Assembly: GCF_015752205.1 (NCBI RefSeq) | Contig: NZ_JADOVG010000008.1 | Location: 1 to 64,000 of the forward strand | Direction: 5' to 3' | Origin: Polaromonas sp. CG_9.7 | Lineage (GTDB): Bacteria; Pseudomonadota; Gammaproteobacteria; Burkholderiales; Burkholderiaceae_C | DNA: 64,000 nucleotides | In this document: positions 35,933 through 44,145 of the stretch, piece by piece | How the letters are laid out: every line of letters starts with the position of its first letter | Position numbering within the stretch: the first letter of the stretch is position 1 | Position numbers and translations under genes: made by a program | The notes under the pieces: model-generated | Seen by the model: the letters and a program-made list of their open reading frames with translations, nothing else | Told to the model about the DNA's origin: nothing | Databases searched by the model: none

Positions 35933-35991
35933 GCTTTTCAGGTCTTTTCCGCTTATCTAGCATGCACTTAATGCTATTTAATTAATAGCAT
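35933..35991 (-). repeat. Dispersed repeat, copy 3
   Basis: On the minus strand it begins ATGCTATTAATTAAATAGCA, followed by TTAAGTGCATGCTAGATAAG and CGGAAAAGACCTGAAAAGC. Palindrome plus GC tail is the family structure. It lies between the convergent LysR and porin genes and could act as a transcription end. Confidence 0.7.
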
Positions 35992-36021
35992 ACAGTCCCT
36001 CCAAACGGCTTCGACGGCCCG

Positions 36022-37038
36022 TCAGAACCGGTGGCGCACACCCACCGAGTAGCTGCTGCCATTCGACAGGTTCTCGACCTTGTCGCGCATCGCAACGGCG
36101 TAGATATCGGTGCGCCTGGACAGGCTGTAGTCGTAACCAAGGGAAACCGTGTTGCGGTCAGGTCCTGTCTTGGGTGCCACGCGTCCCCATGCCGCCAGCA
36201 CGGCGCCCGCACCGACCGGCACCCGGGCGCCGAGTTCGGCGATGCGGTATGTATTGGCGATCGTCGTGTTCTTGACTTCGCCGTACTGCGCGAAGGCCTT
36301 GGCGACCGTGAAGTCGTAAGCGCCATTGAGCTGCCAGGTCCGCGTGTCGGCCTGCACTGCCGCCGGCACGGGCCTGGTTTCGTCTTTTCTGGCCGACTGG
36401 TAGACCAGCGCGGCAGACAACGGGCCGCCGGCATAGCCGACGTTGGCGCCCCAGTTCGTGCCATTGCTCGAACCCGCACCACTCGTCTTGGGCGCAGCCA
36501 CTGCGCCGATCAAACCGAACCTGAAGCCGCCAAACTCAGGGCTGGTGTAAAGCGCCGAGTTGTTCCAGGCCGAGTCGCCGGTGACCGTGCCGCTGGTGAA
36601 GTAGTGGCGGACGCTGGGCGCATAGCCGTAAGAGTCGCCAAAGGGATTAAACGATATGGTGGAAATAAACAGAGGCGTGGTGTTGCGCCCCAGCGTGAAG
36701 GTGCCCAGGCTTTTACTCGACAAGCCCACCGATGCGCTGCGCGAAAACAGCGTGTCGCCAGGAAAGCGGCCCGAAGCGCCCGTGTCGGCTTGCAAAAAAC
36801 TCTCAAGCCTGAACACGGCGGACAGGCCGCCGCCCAGATCCTCGGCGCCCCGCATGCCGAAGTAACTGGTGGTCAGCTTGCCGCTGTCCACGCCGGTCTG
36901 GCGCAGCCCACCCGGTGCCTTGCTTGAGCCAATGCTCATGTCAACCAGGCCGAACAGGGTGACCGAGCTTTGCGCCTGGGCGCCAAATGCCGTGGCGGCC
37001 AGGCAGGCCAGGGAGAGCGATCGCAGGAGTGGTTTCAT
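36022..37038 (-). CDS. Gram-negative porin (OmpC-like)
   Basis: This 338-residue outer-membrane beta-barrel has a signal peptide (LACLAATAFGAQA|QSSVTLFG) and the classic start SSVTLFGLVDMSIG. Further features are FGMRGAEDLGGGLSAVFRLE, RNTTPLF, and a C-terminal strand ending in HRF, the signal for the barrel assembly machinery. The ATG at 37038 was chosen for the signal peptide. It lies next to a purine permease and the urate pathway, so it may admit purines or ureides; this is inference. Confidence 0.92.
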   Translation of the reverse strand: MKPLLRSLSLACLAATAFGAQAQSSVTLFGLVDMSIGSSKAPGGLRQTGVDSGKLTTSYFGMRGAEDLGGGLSAVFRLESFLQADTGASGRFPGDTLFSRSASVGLSSKSLGTFTLGRNTTPLFISTISFNPFGDSYGYAPSVRHYFTSGTVTGDSAWNNSALYTSPEFGGFRFGLIGAVAAPKTSGAGSSNGTNWGANVGYAGGPLSAALVYQSARKDETRPVPAAVQADTRTWQLNGAYDFTVAKAFAQYGEVKNTTIANTYRIAELGARVPVGAGAVLAAWGRVAPKTGPDRNTVSLGYDYSLSRRTDIYAVAMRDKVENLSNGSSYSVGVRHRF

Positions 37039-37115
37039 TATGGTGTGGCTTGAAGCAATGAGCAGGAAGGAAGGACGAAAAAAGGGAAAGCAACGGAAAA
37101 AGGGCAGCGGGTGCC

Positions 37116-38618
37116 TCAATGCGCCTCGGCCAGTTTGGCCGCCTCGATGGAACTGCCCACGTCGGCCTTGGCGCCGTTGAAGAACAGGTTCAGCAGCACC
37201 GCCGACACGGCGGTCAGCAAGATGCCCGATTCAAGCAGCGGGTGCAGGCTGTGCGCCATCTGCTGCATCCAGCGCGGCGCGACCAGCGGAATCAAACCGA
37301 ACCCGATGGCCAGCGCGACGATGTAGAGGTTGTTGCGGTTGCCCTTGTAATCCACCGTGGACAGGATGCGGATGCCGGTGGCCGCGACCATGCCGAACAT
37401 CACCAGCCCGGCGCCGCCCAGCACGAAGATCGGAATCGACTCGACGAAAGCCGCCATCTTGGGCAGCATGCCCAGGATGATCATGATGACGCCGCCGGCC
37501 ACGCAGACCCAGCGGCTCTTCACACCGGTGACGCCGACCAGGCCGACGTTTTGCGAAAAGCTGGTGTACGGAAAGGTGTTGAAAATGCCGCCGATCAGCG
37601 TGCCCAGTCCGTCGGTGCGCAGGCCGGCGGCCATCTCGGCCTGGCTGATCTTCTTGCCCGTCAGGTCCGACAGCGCCAGGAACATGCCGACCGACTCGAT
37701 CATCACCACGACCATGACCAGCGTCATGGTCAGGATCATCACGATGTCAAAGGTTGGCGGGCCAAAGGCAAACGGCGTGACCACGTCAAACCAGTGCGCC
37801 TTGCCGACCTTGTCGAAGTTCATCTTGCCCAGCGAGATGGCCAGCACGCAGCCGGCAGCCATGCCCAGCAGTACCGAAATGTTGGCCACAAAGCCGCGCA
37901 TGAACTTGACCAGCAGCAAGATGACCACCAGCACAAAGGCGGCAATTGCCAGGTTGTCCAGCGCGCCGTAGGCCAGGTTGTCGAGCATCGGGATCGGCCC
38001 GGGCAGCTTCATGGCCGGCAGCGCCGCGCCTGCCGGAGCAGCCGCTGCAGCTGCGCTTGCCGCGGCCTTGGCGCTGTCGACCATGGCCACCAGCTTGGGC
38101 ACATCGACCGTTTGCGCCAGTTGCGCCGGCCCGCCCACGGCCCAGCCCACGCCGACCCGCATCAGGCTGATGCCGATGATGGCAATGATGGTGCCGGTGA
38201 CCACCGGCGGAAAAAAGCGCAGCAGCCGGCTGATCAGGGGCGCGATGAGCATCGACAGCACGCCCGCGCCGATGATGGCGCCAAAGATGGCGCGCGCCCC
38301 CTCGACACCGGGCATGGCATTGGCGAAGGCCACCATCGGCCCGACGGCCGCAAACGTCACGCCCATCATCACCGGCAGTCGGATGCCGAAGTAGCGGCCA
38401 AAGCCGAGCGACTGGATTAGCGTCACGATGCCGCAGGCGAACAGGTCGGCCGAGATCAAGAGGGCCACCTGATCGGGCGAGAGCTTCAGCGCGCGGCCGA
38501 CGATCAGCGGCACGGCGATGGCGCCGGCGTACATCACCATCACGTGCTGCAGGCCCAGCGCGGTGAGTTTTCCGATGGGCAGCTTTTCATCTACCGGATG
38601 CACGGTCGCAGGGGTCAT
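37116..38618 (-). CDS. NCS2 family purine/urate permease
   Basis: This 500-residue inner-membrane symporter of the nucleobase:cation symporter-2 family has about 14 helices. The family signature QNVGLVGVTGV is near residue 345, with the upstream LQHVMVMYAGAIAVPLIVG helix 1 motif. An Ala-rich insert (about residues 185-205: AAASAAAAAAPAGAA) sits in a loop. Neighbouring puuD and uraH point to urate or xanthine as substrate. Confidence 0.9.
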   Translation of the reverse strand: MTPATVHPVDEKLPIGKLTALGLQHVMVMYAGAIAVPLIVGRALKLSPDQVALLISADLFACGIVTLIQSLGFGRYFGIRLPVMMGVTFAAVGPMVAFANAMPGVEGARAIFGAIIGAGVLSMLIAPLISRLLRFFPPVVTGTIIAIIGISLMRVGVGWAVGGPAQLAQTVDVPKLVAMVDSAKAAASAAAAAAPAGAALPAMKLPGPIPMLDNLAYGALDNLAIAAFVLVVILLLVKFMRGFVANISVLLGMAAGCVLAISLGKMNFDKVGKAHWFDVVTPFAFGPPTFDIVMILTMTLVMVVVMIESVGMFLALSDLTGKKISQAEMAAGLRTDGLGTLIGGIFNTFPYTSFSQNVGLVGVTGVKSRWVCVAGGVIMIILGMLPKMAAFVESIPIFVLGGAGLVMFGMVAATGIRILSTVDYKGNRNNLYIVALAIGFGLIPLVAPRWMQQMAHSLHPLLESGILLTAVSAVLLNLFFNGAKADVGSSIEAAKLAEAH

Positions 38619-38728
38619 GCTTGTCTCCTTGGGGGTCGTTTTGGGTGCGGGGAAAAAAGCCCGTTCACGCCACGGGCCGGGGCGATGCCTGCCTGGTGCG
38701 CAGTGCCGGATGCGGTGCGCCGGCCGGT

Positions 38729-39937
38729 CTAGTTGACCGGCGCGCCCGCTTCAAACCAGCGCTTGAGCACGGCGCGTTCGTCATCGGTGATCTGCGTGGC
38801 GTTGTTCATCGGCATGATCTTGAGCACGACCGCCTGCTGGTACAGCGCCTGGGCATGCTGCTTGATGAGTTCGGGGGTGTGCAGGGCCACGCCCTTGCTT
38901 TGCAGCTGCGCGTTGTGGCACAGCACGCAGCGCTGGTCGATAACCATCTTGACTTCAGCAAAATTGACCGGCTTGCCCGCCGCCGCGATGGCAGCGGCCG
39001 ATGGCGGCGGTGGCGCCATCCACACCACCAGCCCGACCAGCAGGGCCACGCCCAGGCCCGCATACTCCCAAGGCGCACGCTTGCCCTGCACACCGGCCTT
39101 GTGGCGGGCCACGAAGCTGTGGCGGATCAGGGCACCGGCCAGCATCAGGGCCACCAGCACCAGCCAGTTGCCCTTGGCCGAATACAGCCAGCCGTAATGG
39201 TTGGACAGCATGGCAATCAGCACCGGCAGCGTGAAATAGGTGTTGTGCACGCTGCGCTGCTTGGCACGCCAGCCATACACCGGGTCAACCGGCAGGCCGG
39301 CCTTGAGCTGGGCCACCACCTTGCGCTGGCCGGGAATGATCCAGACAAACACATTGGCGCTCATGGCGGTGGCCAGCATGGCGCCGACCAGCAAAAAGGC
39401 CGCCCGCCCGGCGAACAGCTGACAGGCCAGCCAGGCAGCGAACATGACAAAGGCAAGAATGCAGACGCCCACGATCAGATCACCGTTTTTCTTGCGCCCC
39501 AGCGTGCGGCAGATGGTGTCATAGACAAACCAGAAGACCACCAGAAAGCCCAGCGAGGCACCAATGGCCGCGCCGGCAGACCAGTCGTAAACGCTTTTAT
39601 CGACCAGGAAGGTGGCCGCGTTGAACAGGTAGAGCACCGTGAACAGCGCAAAGCCGGTCAGCCAGGTGGAGTAACTCTCCCAGTAGAACCAGTGCAGGTT
39701 TTGCGGCATCTGCCGGGGCGCGACCAGGTATTTTTGCGGGTGGTAAAAACCCCCGCCGTGCACGGCCCAGAGTTCGCCGTCCACGCCTTTTTTGACCAGT
39801 TCAGGGTCTTCGGGTTGGGTCAGGCTGCTGTCGAGAAAGACGAAGTAAAACGACGAGCCGATCCATGAAATCGCCGTGATGACGTGGGCCCAGCGCAGCA
39901 GCAGGTTGGCCCAGTCGAGAAGGTATGCGGTATCCAT
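38729..39937 (-). CDS. puuD: Urate hydroxylase PuuD (membrane, C-terminal cytochrome c domain)
   Basis: This protein of 402 residues oxidises urate to 5-hydroxyisourate using the respiratory chain rather than oxygen. It has an N-terminal domain of about eight helices (LLLRWAHVITAISWIGSSFYF at the start) and a C-terminal cytochrome c domain with the heme motif CVLCH near residue 335. This architecture distinguishes PuuD from soluble uricases. An upstream GTG two codons earlier is possible. Confidence 0.92.
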   Translation of the reverse strand: MDTAYLLDWANLLLRWAHVITAISWIGSSFYFVFLDSSLTQPEDPELVKKGVDGELWAVHGGGFYHPQKYLVAPRQMPQNLHWFYWESYSTWLTGFALFTVLYLFNAATFLVDKSVYDWSAGAAIGASLGFLVVFWFVYDTICRTLGRKKNGDLIVGVCILAFVMFAAWLACQLFAGRAAFLLVGAMLATAMSANVFVWIIPGQRKVVAQLKAGLPVDPVYGWRAKQRSVHNTYFTLPVLIAMLSNHYGWLYSAKGNWLVLVALMLAGALIRHSFVARHKAGVQGKRAPWEYAGLGVALLVGLVVWMAPPPPSAAAIAAAGKPVNFAEVKMVIDQRCVLCHNAQLQSKGVALHTPELIKQHAQALYQQAVVLKIMPMNNATQITDDERAVLKRWFEAGAPVN

Positions 39938-40087
39938 TTGCACGCTCGCAATTCAAGGAATGCACAGCCGCCATGCGCTGCGCTTTCCCCTTACCACTGC
40001 GGGCTCTCTAAGGAGTGGACATCGCAACCGGGCAAACCAGCCTTAAATGGGCTGGCGGACTCGGGCTCCGCGGCGACGTGGAATTAA

Positions 40088-40095
40088 TGTATACA
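40088..40095. promoter_or_regulatory. TGTATACA operator upstream of puuD
   Basis: A perfect 8-bp palindrome identical to the one upstream of the GntR gene at 40640. FadR-type GntR regulators often bind such short palindromes (GTATAC cores). It lies about 150 bp before puuD. Confidence 0.55.
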
Positions 40096-40134
40096 GTTTT
40101 CACAGCACGGATTCACAGGGTTTTCCCGTTATCG

Positions 40135-40149
40135 TGTAAAAATTTTACA
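40135..40149. promoter_or_regulatory. 15-bp perfect palindrome TGTAAAAATTTTACA
   Basis: The palindrome is in the gap between uraH and puuD, next to the TGTATACA site. It is operator-like, but no regulator is assigned. Confidence 0.4.
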
Positions 40150-40190
40150 TTGCTGAACATCATGCAAGAACCCGGCCAACCAGCCAACGC

Positions 40191-40547
40191 TCAAGAGCCC
40201 CGGTAAGTCGAATAGGTCCAGGGTGTGACCAGCAAGGGCACGTGGTAATGGCCTTGCGCATCGGCGATGCCAAAGTCAATCGGCACCACATCGACAAATG
40301 CCGGCTCGGGCAGCACGGCGCCACGGGCACGGAAGTAAGCAGCGACCTCGAACAGCAGCCGATAACGCCCGACAGCCATGCTGCCGGCGTCCAGCAGCGG
40401 CCCGCCCTCGTTGCGGCCATCGGCATTCAGGGTGAGGGTTTTGAGGGTTTCGAAGCTTTCGCCTTTGACGCGCTGCAATGTCACCTTCATGCCGGCAGCG
40501 GGGCAACCGTTCATGGTATCGAGCACGTGGGTACTGAGATGACCCAT
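40191..40547 (-). CDS. uraH: 5-Hydroxyisourate hydrolase
   Basis: This transthyretin-like enzyme of 118 residues opens 5-hydroxyisourate to OHCU. The signatures are HLSTHVLDTMNGCPAAGM at the N-terminus, the Arg in GRYRLLFEV, HYHVPLLVTPWTYSTY, and the C-terminal YRGS tetrapeptide that marks active enzymes. A GGAG site precedes the ATG. It is 253 bp upstream of puuD on the same strand. Confidence 0.96.
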   Translation of the reverse strand: MGHLSTHVLDTMNGCPAAGMKVTLQRVKGESFETLKTLTLNADGRNEGGPLLDAGSMAVGRYRLLFEVAAYFRARGAVLPEPAFVDVVPIDFGIADAQGHYHVPLLVTPWTYSTYRGS

Positions 40548-40639
40548 AAAAATTCTCCTTTTTAAAACACAATGAAACTGACATGCATCCCAAACCTCAG
40601 AGTCTGAACATGATGGAAACTTGTTTTACTGAAATAAAT

Positions 40640-40647
40640 TGTATACA
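40640..40647. promoter_or_regulatory. TGTATACA operator upstream of the GntR gene
   Basis: The palindrome lies in the 138-bp gap between the divergent uraH and GntR genes, 38 bp before the regulator start. It is identical to the site upstream of puuD, which supports autoregulation and pathway control. Confidence 0.58.
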
Positions 40648-40685
40648 CTTTGAAAATCAAAATGAACACCTGATCACAAACATTC

Positions 40686-41399
40686 ATGAAACAACTTAAC
40701 CATCTTCAGGTTGTCGGGGCCAGGGAACAGGCGGCGCCACCGGGCTCGACACAACGCATTGTGGAGTCGATCACCGCCGCCATCGTTGAGCGCCGGCTGA
40801 TGCCGGGCACCAAGCTCACCGAGCAAAAGATCGCTGACATTTTTGATGTCTCACGCACCATCGTGCGTCAGGCCTTGAACCAGCTCAGCCGCGAGCATTT
40901 GGTCGTGCTGGAGCCGGCGCGCGGCGCATCCGTCGCCATGCCCAGCATCGAAGAGGCCCGCCAGGTGTTTGAAGTGCGCGCCATGGTCGAATCCGCGATG
41001 GTGCGCCAGCTCTGCGCGCAAATCACCGATGCGCACATCGTGCAACTCCGGGCGCACCTGCGTGACGAGCAAGAAGCCGTCAGGCGCACTGATGTTCCGG
41101 GCCGCACGCGGTTGCTGGCAGACTTTCACGTGCTGCTCGCGCGCCTGCTGGGCAACGAGGTGCTGGCCCAGTTGCTGGCCGATCTGCTCAGCCGCTCGTC
41201 CCTGATCTCGCTGATGTACCAGTCAGCCCATTCGGCCGTGCATTCCCAGGACGAGCACGTGCATATCGTGGATGCGCTCGAAAAGCGCGATGCCCGTACG
41301 GCGATCCGGCTGATGGAGCACCACATTGCCAATGTCGAACGCAACCTTCGGCTCAACCCCAATTCCACCGACCTTGCCGACGCACTTCGGCCCTTTTGA
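40686..41399 (+). CDS. GntR family regulator (FCD domain)
   Basis: This 237-residue protein has an N-terminal winged helix (IVESITAAIVERRLMPGTKLTEQKIADIFDVSRTIVRQALN, residues 20-62) and an all-helical FCD ligand domain. The FCD domain keeps metal-binding His residues (ADFHVLLARLLGN, DEHVHIVDAL, MEHHI). It is probably the repressor of the urate/ureide genes that surround it. It is followed directly by puuE with almost no gap. Confidence 0.9.
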   Translation: MKQLNHLQVVGAREQAAPPGSTQRIVESITAAIVERRLMPGTKLTEQKIADIFDVSRTIVRQALNQLSREHLVVLEPARGASVAMPSIEEARQVFEVRAMVESAMVRQLCAQITDAHIVQLRAHLRDEQEAVRRTDVPGRTRLLADFHVLLARLLGNEVLAQLLADLLSRSSLISLMYQSAHSAVHSQDEHVHIVDALEKRDARTAIRLMEHHIANVERNLRLNPNSTDLADALRPF

Positions 41400-41410
41400 C
41401 GGACTCTCGC

Positions 41411-42379
41411 ATGAATGTTGACACCCCCCTCCTTCGCGGCTACCCGCGTGATCTGAAAGGCTACGGCCGCAACCCGCCGCATGCCAACTGGCCCGGCCGT
41501 GCCCGCATTGCGCTGCAGTTCGTGCTGAACTTCGAGGAAGGCGGCGAAAACTCGGTGCTGCACGGCGACGCCGGCAGCGAGCAGTTCCTGTCCGAAATGG
41601 CCAGCCCGCCGGCCTACCCCGAGCGCCACTTGAGCATAGAAGGCATCTACGAATACGGCGCGCGCGCCGGCGTGTGGCGCTTGCTGCGCGAGTTTGAAAA
41701 GCGCGGCTTGCCGCTGACCGTGTTTGGCATTGGCATGGCGCTGGAGCGCTGCCCCGAGGTGACAGCGGCTTTTTGCGAACTCGGCCATGAAATCGCCTGC
41801 CACGGCTGGCGCTGGATCAACTACCAAGGCATTGACGAAAGCGTCGAGCGCGAACACATGGCGCAAGGCATGGCCGCCATCGAGCGCCTGACCGGCACGC
41901 GGCCACGGGGCTGGTACACCGGCCGCGACAGCCCGCGCACACGCCGCCTGGTGGCCGACTTCGGCGGCTTTGAATACGACAGCGACTACTACGGCGACGA
42001 CCTGCCGTTCTGGCTGCAGGTGGAAAAAACCGACGGCACGCTGGCGCCGCAGCTGGTGGTGCCCTACACGCTGGACACCAACGACATGCGCTTTGCGCTG
42101 CCGCAGGGGTTTTCGCAGGGCGATGATTTCTTCACCTACCTGCGCGACAGCTTTGACGTGCTCTATGCCGAAGGCGACGAGCGGCCCGCCATGCTGAGCA
42201 TTGGCATGCACTGCCGCATCCTGGGCCGCCCGGGCCGGATGCGGGCATTGCAACGCTTTCTCGACCACATCGGGCAGCACGACCGCGTCTGGGTGGCGCG
42301 GCGCATCGACATCGCGCGCCACTGGAAAGCGGCGCATCCCTTTAACCCTGACACGGCCTTCGTCTGGCCCGCCCAATGA
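41411..42379 (+). CDS. puuE: Allantoinase PuuE (polysaccharide deacetylase-like)
   Basis: This protein of 322 residues is a metal-independent allantoinase of the carbohydrate esterase 4 fold, hydrolysing allantoin to allantoate. Features are YPRDLKGYGRNPPHANWPG near the N-terminus, VLNFEEGGENSVLHGD, IEGIYEYGARAGVWR, and GHEIACHGWRWINYQ. An alternative TTG start at 41396 overlaps the GntR stop; the ATG at 41411 was preferred. It overlaps uraD-allC by 4 bp. Confidence 0.93.
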   Translation: MNVDTPLLRGYPRDLKGYGRNPPHANWPGRARIALQFVLNFEEGGENSVLHGDAGSEQFLSEMASPPAYPERHLSIEGIYEYGARAGVWRLLREFEKRGLPLTVFGIGMALERCPEVTAAFCELGHEIACHGWRWINYQGIDESVEREHMAQGMAAIERLTGTRPRGWYTGRDSPRTRRLVADFGGFEYDSDYYGDDLPFWLQVEKTDGTLAPQLVVPYTLDTNDMRFALPQGFSQGDDFFTYLRDSFDVLYAEGDERPAMLSIGMHCRILGRPGRMRALQRFLDHIGQHDRVWVARRIDIARHWKAAHPFNPDTAFVWPAQ

Positions 42380-44145
42380 TCACCTTGAATCAACTCAACG
42401 CCGCCTCGCAAGCCGAATTCGTCCAGCTGCTCGAAGGCACTTACGAACACTCCCCCTGGATCGCAGAGCAAGCCTGGGCCGAGCGTCCTTTCCTCAACCT
42501 GGACCAGCTCAAGCTGGCGCTGGTCCAGGTGGTGCGCCACGCCGGACGCGCGCCCCAGCTTGCACTGGTTCGCGCACACCCCGAACTGGCCGGCAAGGCC
42601 ATGGTCAGCCAAACGCTGACAGCCGAGTCAACCAACGAGCAGGGCAAGGCCGGCCTGACCGACTGCACGCCCGAAGAATTCGCGCAAATCCAGCAGCTCA
42701 ATACCGACTACAACGCCCGATTCGGCTTCCCGTTCACCCTGGCGGTGCGCGGTCCACGCGGCCTGGGCCTGCCCAAAGCCGAGATCATCGCGACCTTTGC
42801 CCGCCGGCTGGAAAACCACCCCGACTTTGAACTGGCAGAGTGCCTGCGCAACATCCACCGCATTGCCGAAATCCGCTTGAACGACAAATTTGGCCATTCG
42901 CCGGAGATTGGCAATAGCGTCTGGGACTGGCACGAGCGCCTGAGCATCCACAGCGACCCCGGCTATGCCGAGCGCGGCGAGCTGACGGTGACCTACCTGA
43001 CCGATGCGCACCGGGCCTGTGCCCAGCGCCTGGCCCACTGGATGCGCGAAGACTGCGGCTTTGACGACGTGTCGATTGACGCGGTCGGCAACGTGGTGGG
43101 CATTTACCACGGCAGCGACCCCAAGTCCAAACGGCTGCTGACCGGCTCGCACTACGACACGGTGCGCAATGGCGGCAAGTACGACGGCCGCCTGGGCATC
43201 CTGGCACCCATGGCCTGCGTGCGCGAGCTGCACCGCCAAGGGCGCCGCCTGCCGTTCGGTTTCGAAGTCGTCGGTTTTGCAGAAGAGGAAGGCCAGCGCT
43301 ACAAAGCGACATTTCTTGGCTCGGGCGCACTGACCGGCCACTTCAACATGGCCTGGCTGGAACAAAAGGACGCCGACGGCATCACCATGCGCGAAGCGAT
43401 GGCGCATGCCGGCCTGTGCATTGACGACATTGCCAAGCTGCAGCGCGACCCGGCCCATTACCTCGGCTTTGTCGAGGTGCACATCGAGCAAGGCCCGGTT
43501 CTGAATGAAATCGATTTGCCGCTGGGCATCGTGACCTCGATCAACGGCAGTGTGCGCTATGTGGGCGAAATCATCGGCATGGCCAGCCATGCCGGCACCA
43601 CACCCATGGACCGGCGCCGGGATGCGGCCACCGCCGCTGCCGAACTGGCGCTGTATGTCGAAAAGCGCGGCGCCAGCGTGCCGCACCTGGTGGCGACCGT
43701 CGGCATGCTGGAAGTGCCCAGCGGCTCGATCAACGTCGTGCCGGGCCGCTGCAAATTCAGCCTGGACATCCGCGCAACCACCAATGAGGTGCGCGACGCC
43801 TGCGCCGCCGACATTTGCCACGCGCTCAAAGACATCTGCGAGCGGCGCGGCGTGCACTACACGCTGGAAGAGACCATGCGCGCCGCTGCGGCCCCCAGCG
43901 CGCCCGAATGGCAGGAGCGCTGGGAACGCGCCGTCGAGACGCTGGGCCTGCCGGTGTTCCGCATGCCCAGCGGCGCCGGCCACGACGCCATGAAGTTGCA
44001 CGAAATCATGCCGCAGGCGATGCTGTTTGTGCGCGGCCTGAACGCCGGCATCAGCCACAACCCGCTGGAATCCATCACCAACGACGACACCGAACTGTGC
44101 GTGCGCGCCTTCCAGAACCTGCTTGAACAACTTGCCACCGAATGA
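42376..44145 (+). CDS. uraD/allC: Bifunctional OHCU decarboxylase-allantoate amidohydrolase
   Basis: This 589-residue fusion has two domains. Residues 1-170 are UraD, which decarboxylates OHCU to S-allantoin (catalytic His in RAHPELAGKA; ALAECLRNIHRIAEIRL-type end). Residues 180-589 are an M20 zinc amidohydrolase of the allantoate type: GSHYDTVRNGGKYDGRLG, FAEEEGQRY, VHIEQGPVL, SHAGTTPMDRRRDA, PSGAGHDA. One polypeptide thus does the step before PuuE and the step after it. It overlaps both neighbours by 4 bp, indicating translational coupling. Confidence 0.92.
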   Translation: MITLNQLNAASQAEFVQLLEGTYEHSPWIAEQAWAERPFLNLDQLKLALVQVVRHAGRAPQLALVRAHPELAGKAMVSQTLTAESTNEQGKAGLTDCTPEEFAQIQQLNTDYNARFGFPFTLAVRGPRGLGLPKAEIIATFARRLENHPDFELAECLRNIHRIAEIRLNDKFGHSPEIGNSVWDWHERLSIHSDPGYAERGELTVTYLTDAHRACAQRLAHWMREDCGFDDVSIDAVGNVVGIYHGSDPKSKRLLTGSHYDTVRNGGKYDGRLGILAPMACVRELHRQGRRLPFGFEVVGFAEEEGQRYKATFLGSGALTGHFNMAWLEQKDADGITMREAMAHAGLCIDDIAKLQRDPAHYLGFVEVHIEQGPVLNEIDLPLGIVTSINGSVRYVGEIIGMASHAGTTPMDRRRDAATAAAELALYVEKRGASVPHLVATVGMLEVPSGSINVVPGRCKFSLDIRATTNEVRDACAADICHALKDICERRGVHYTLEETMRAAAAPSAPEWQERWERAVETLGLPVFRMPSGAGHDAMKLHEIMPQAMLFVRGLNAGISHNPLESITNDDTELCVRAFQNLLEQLATE

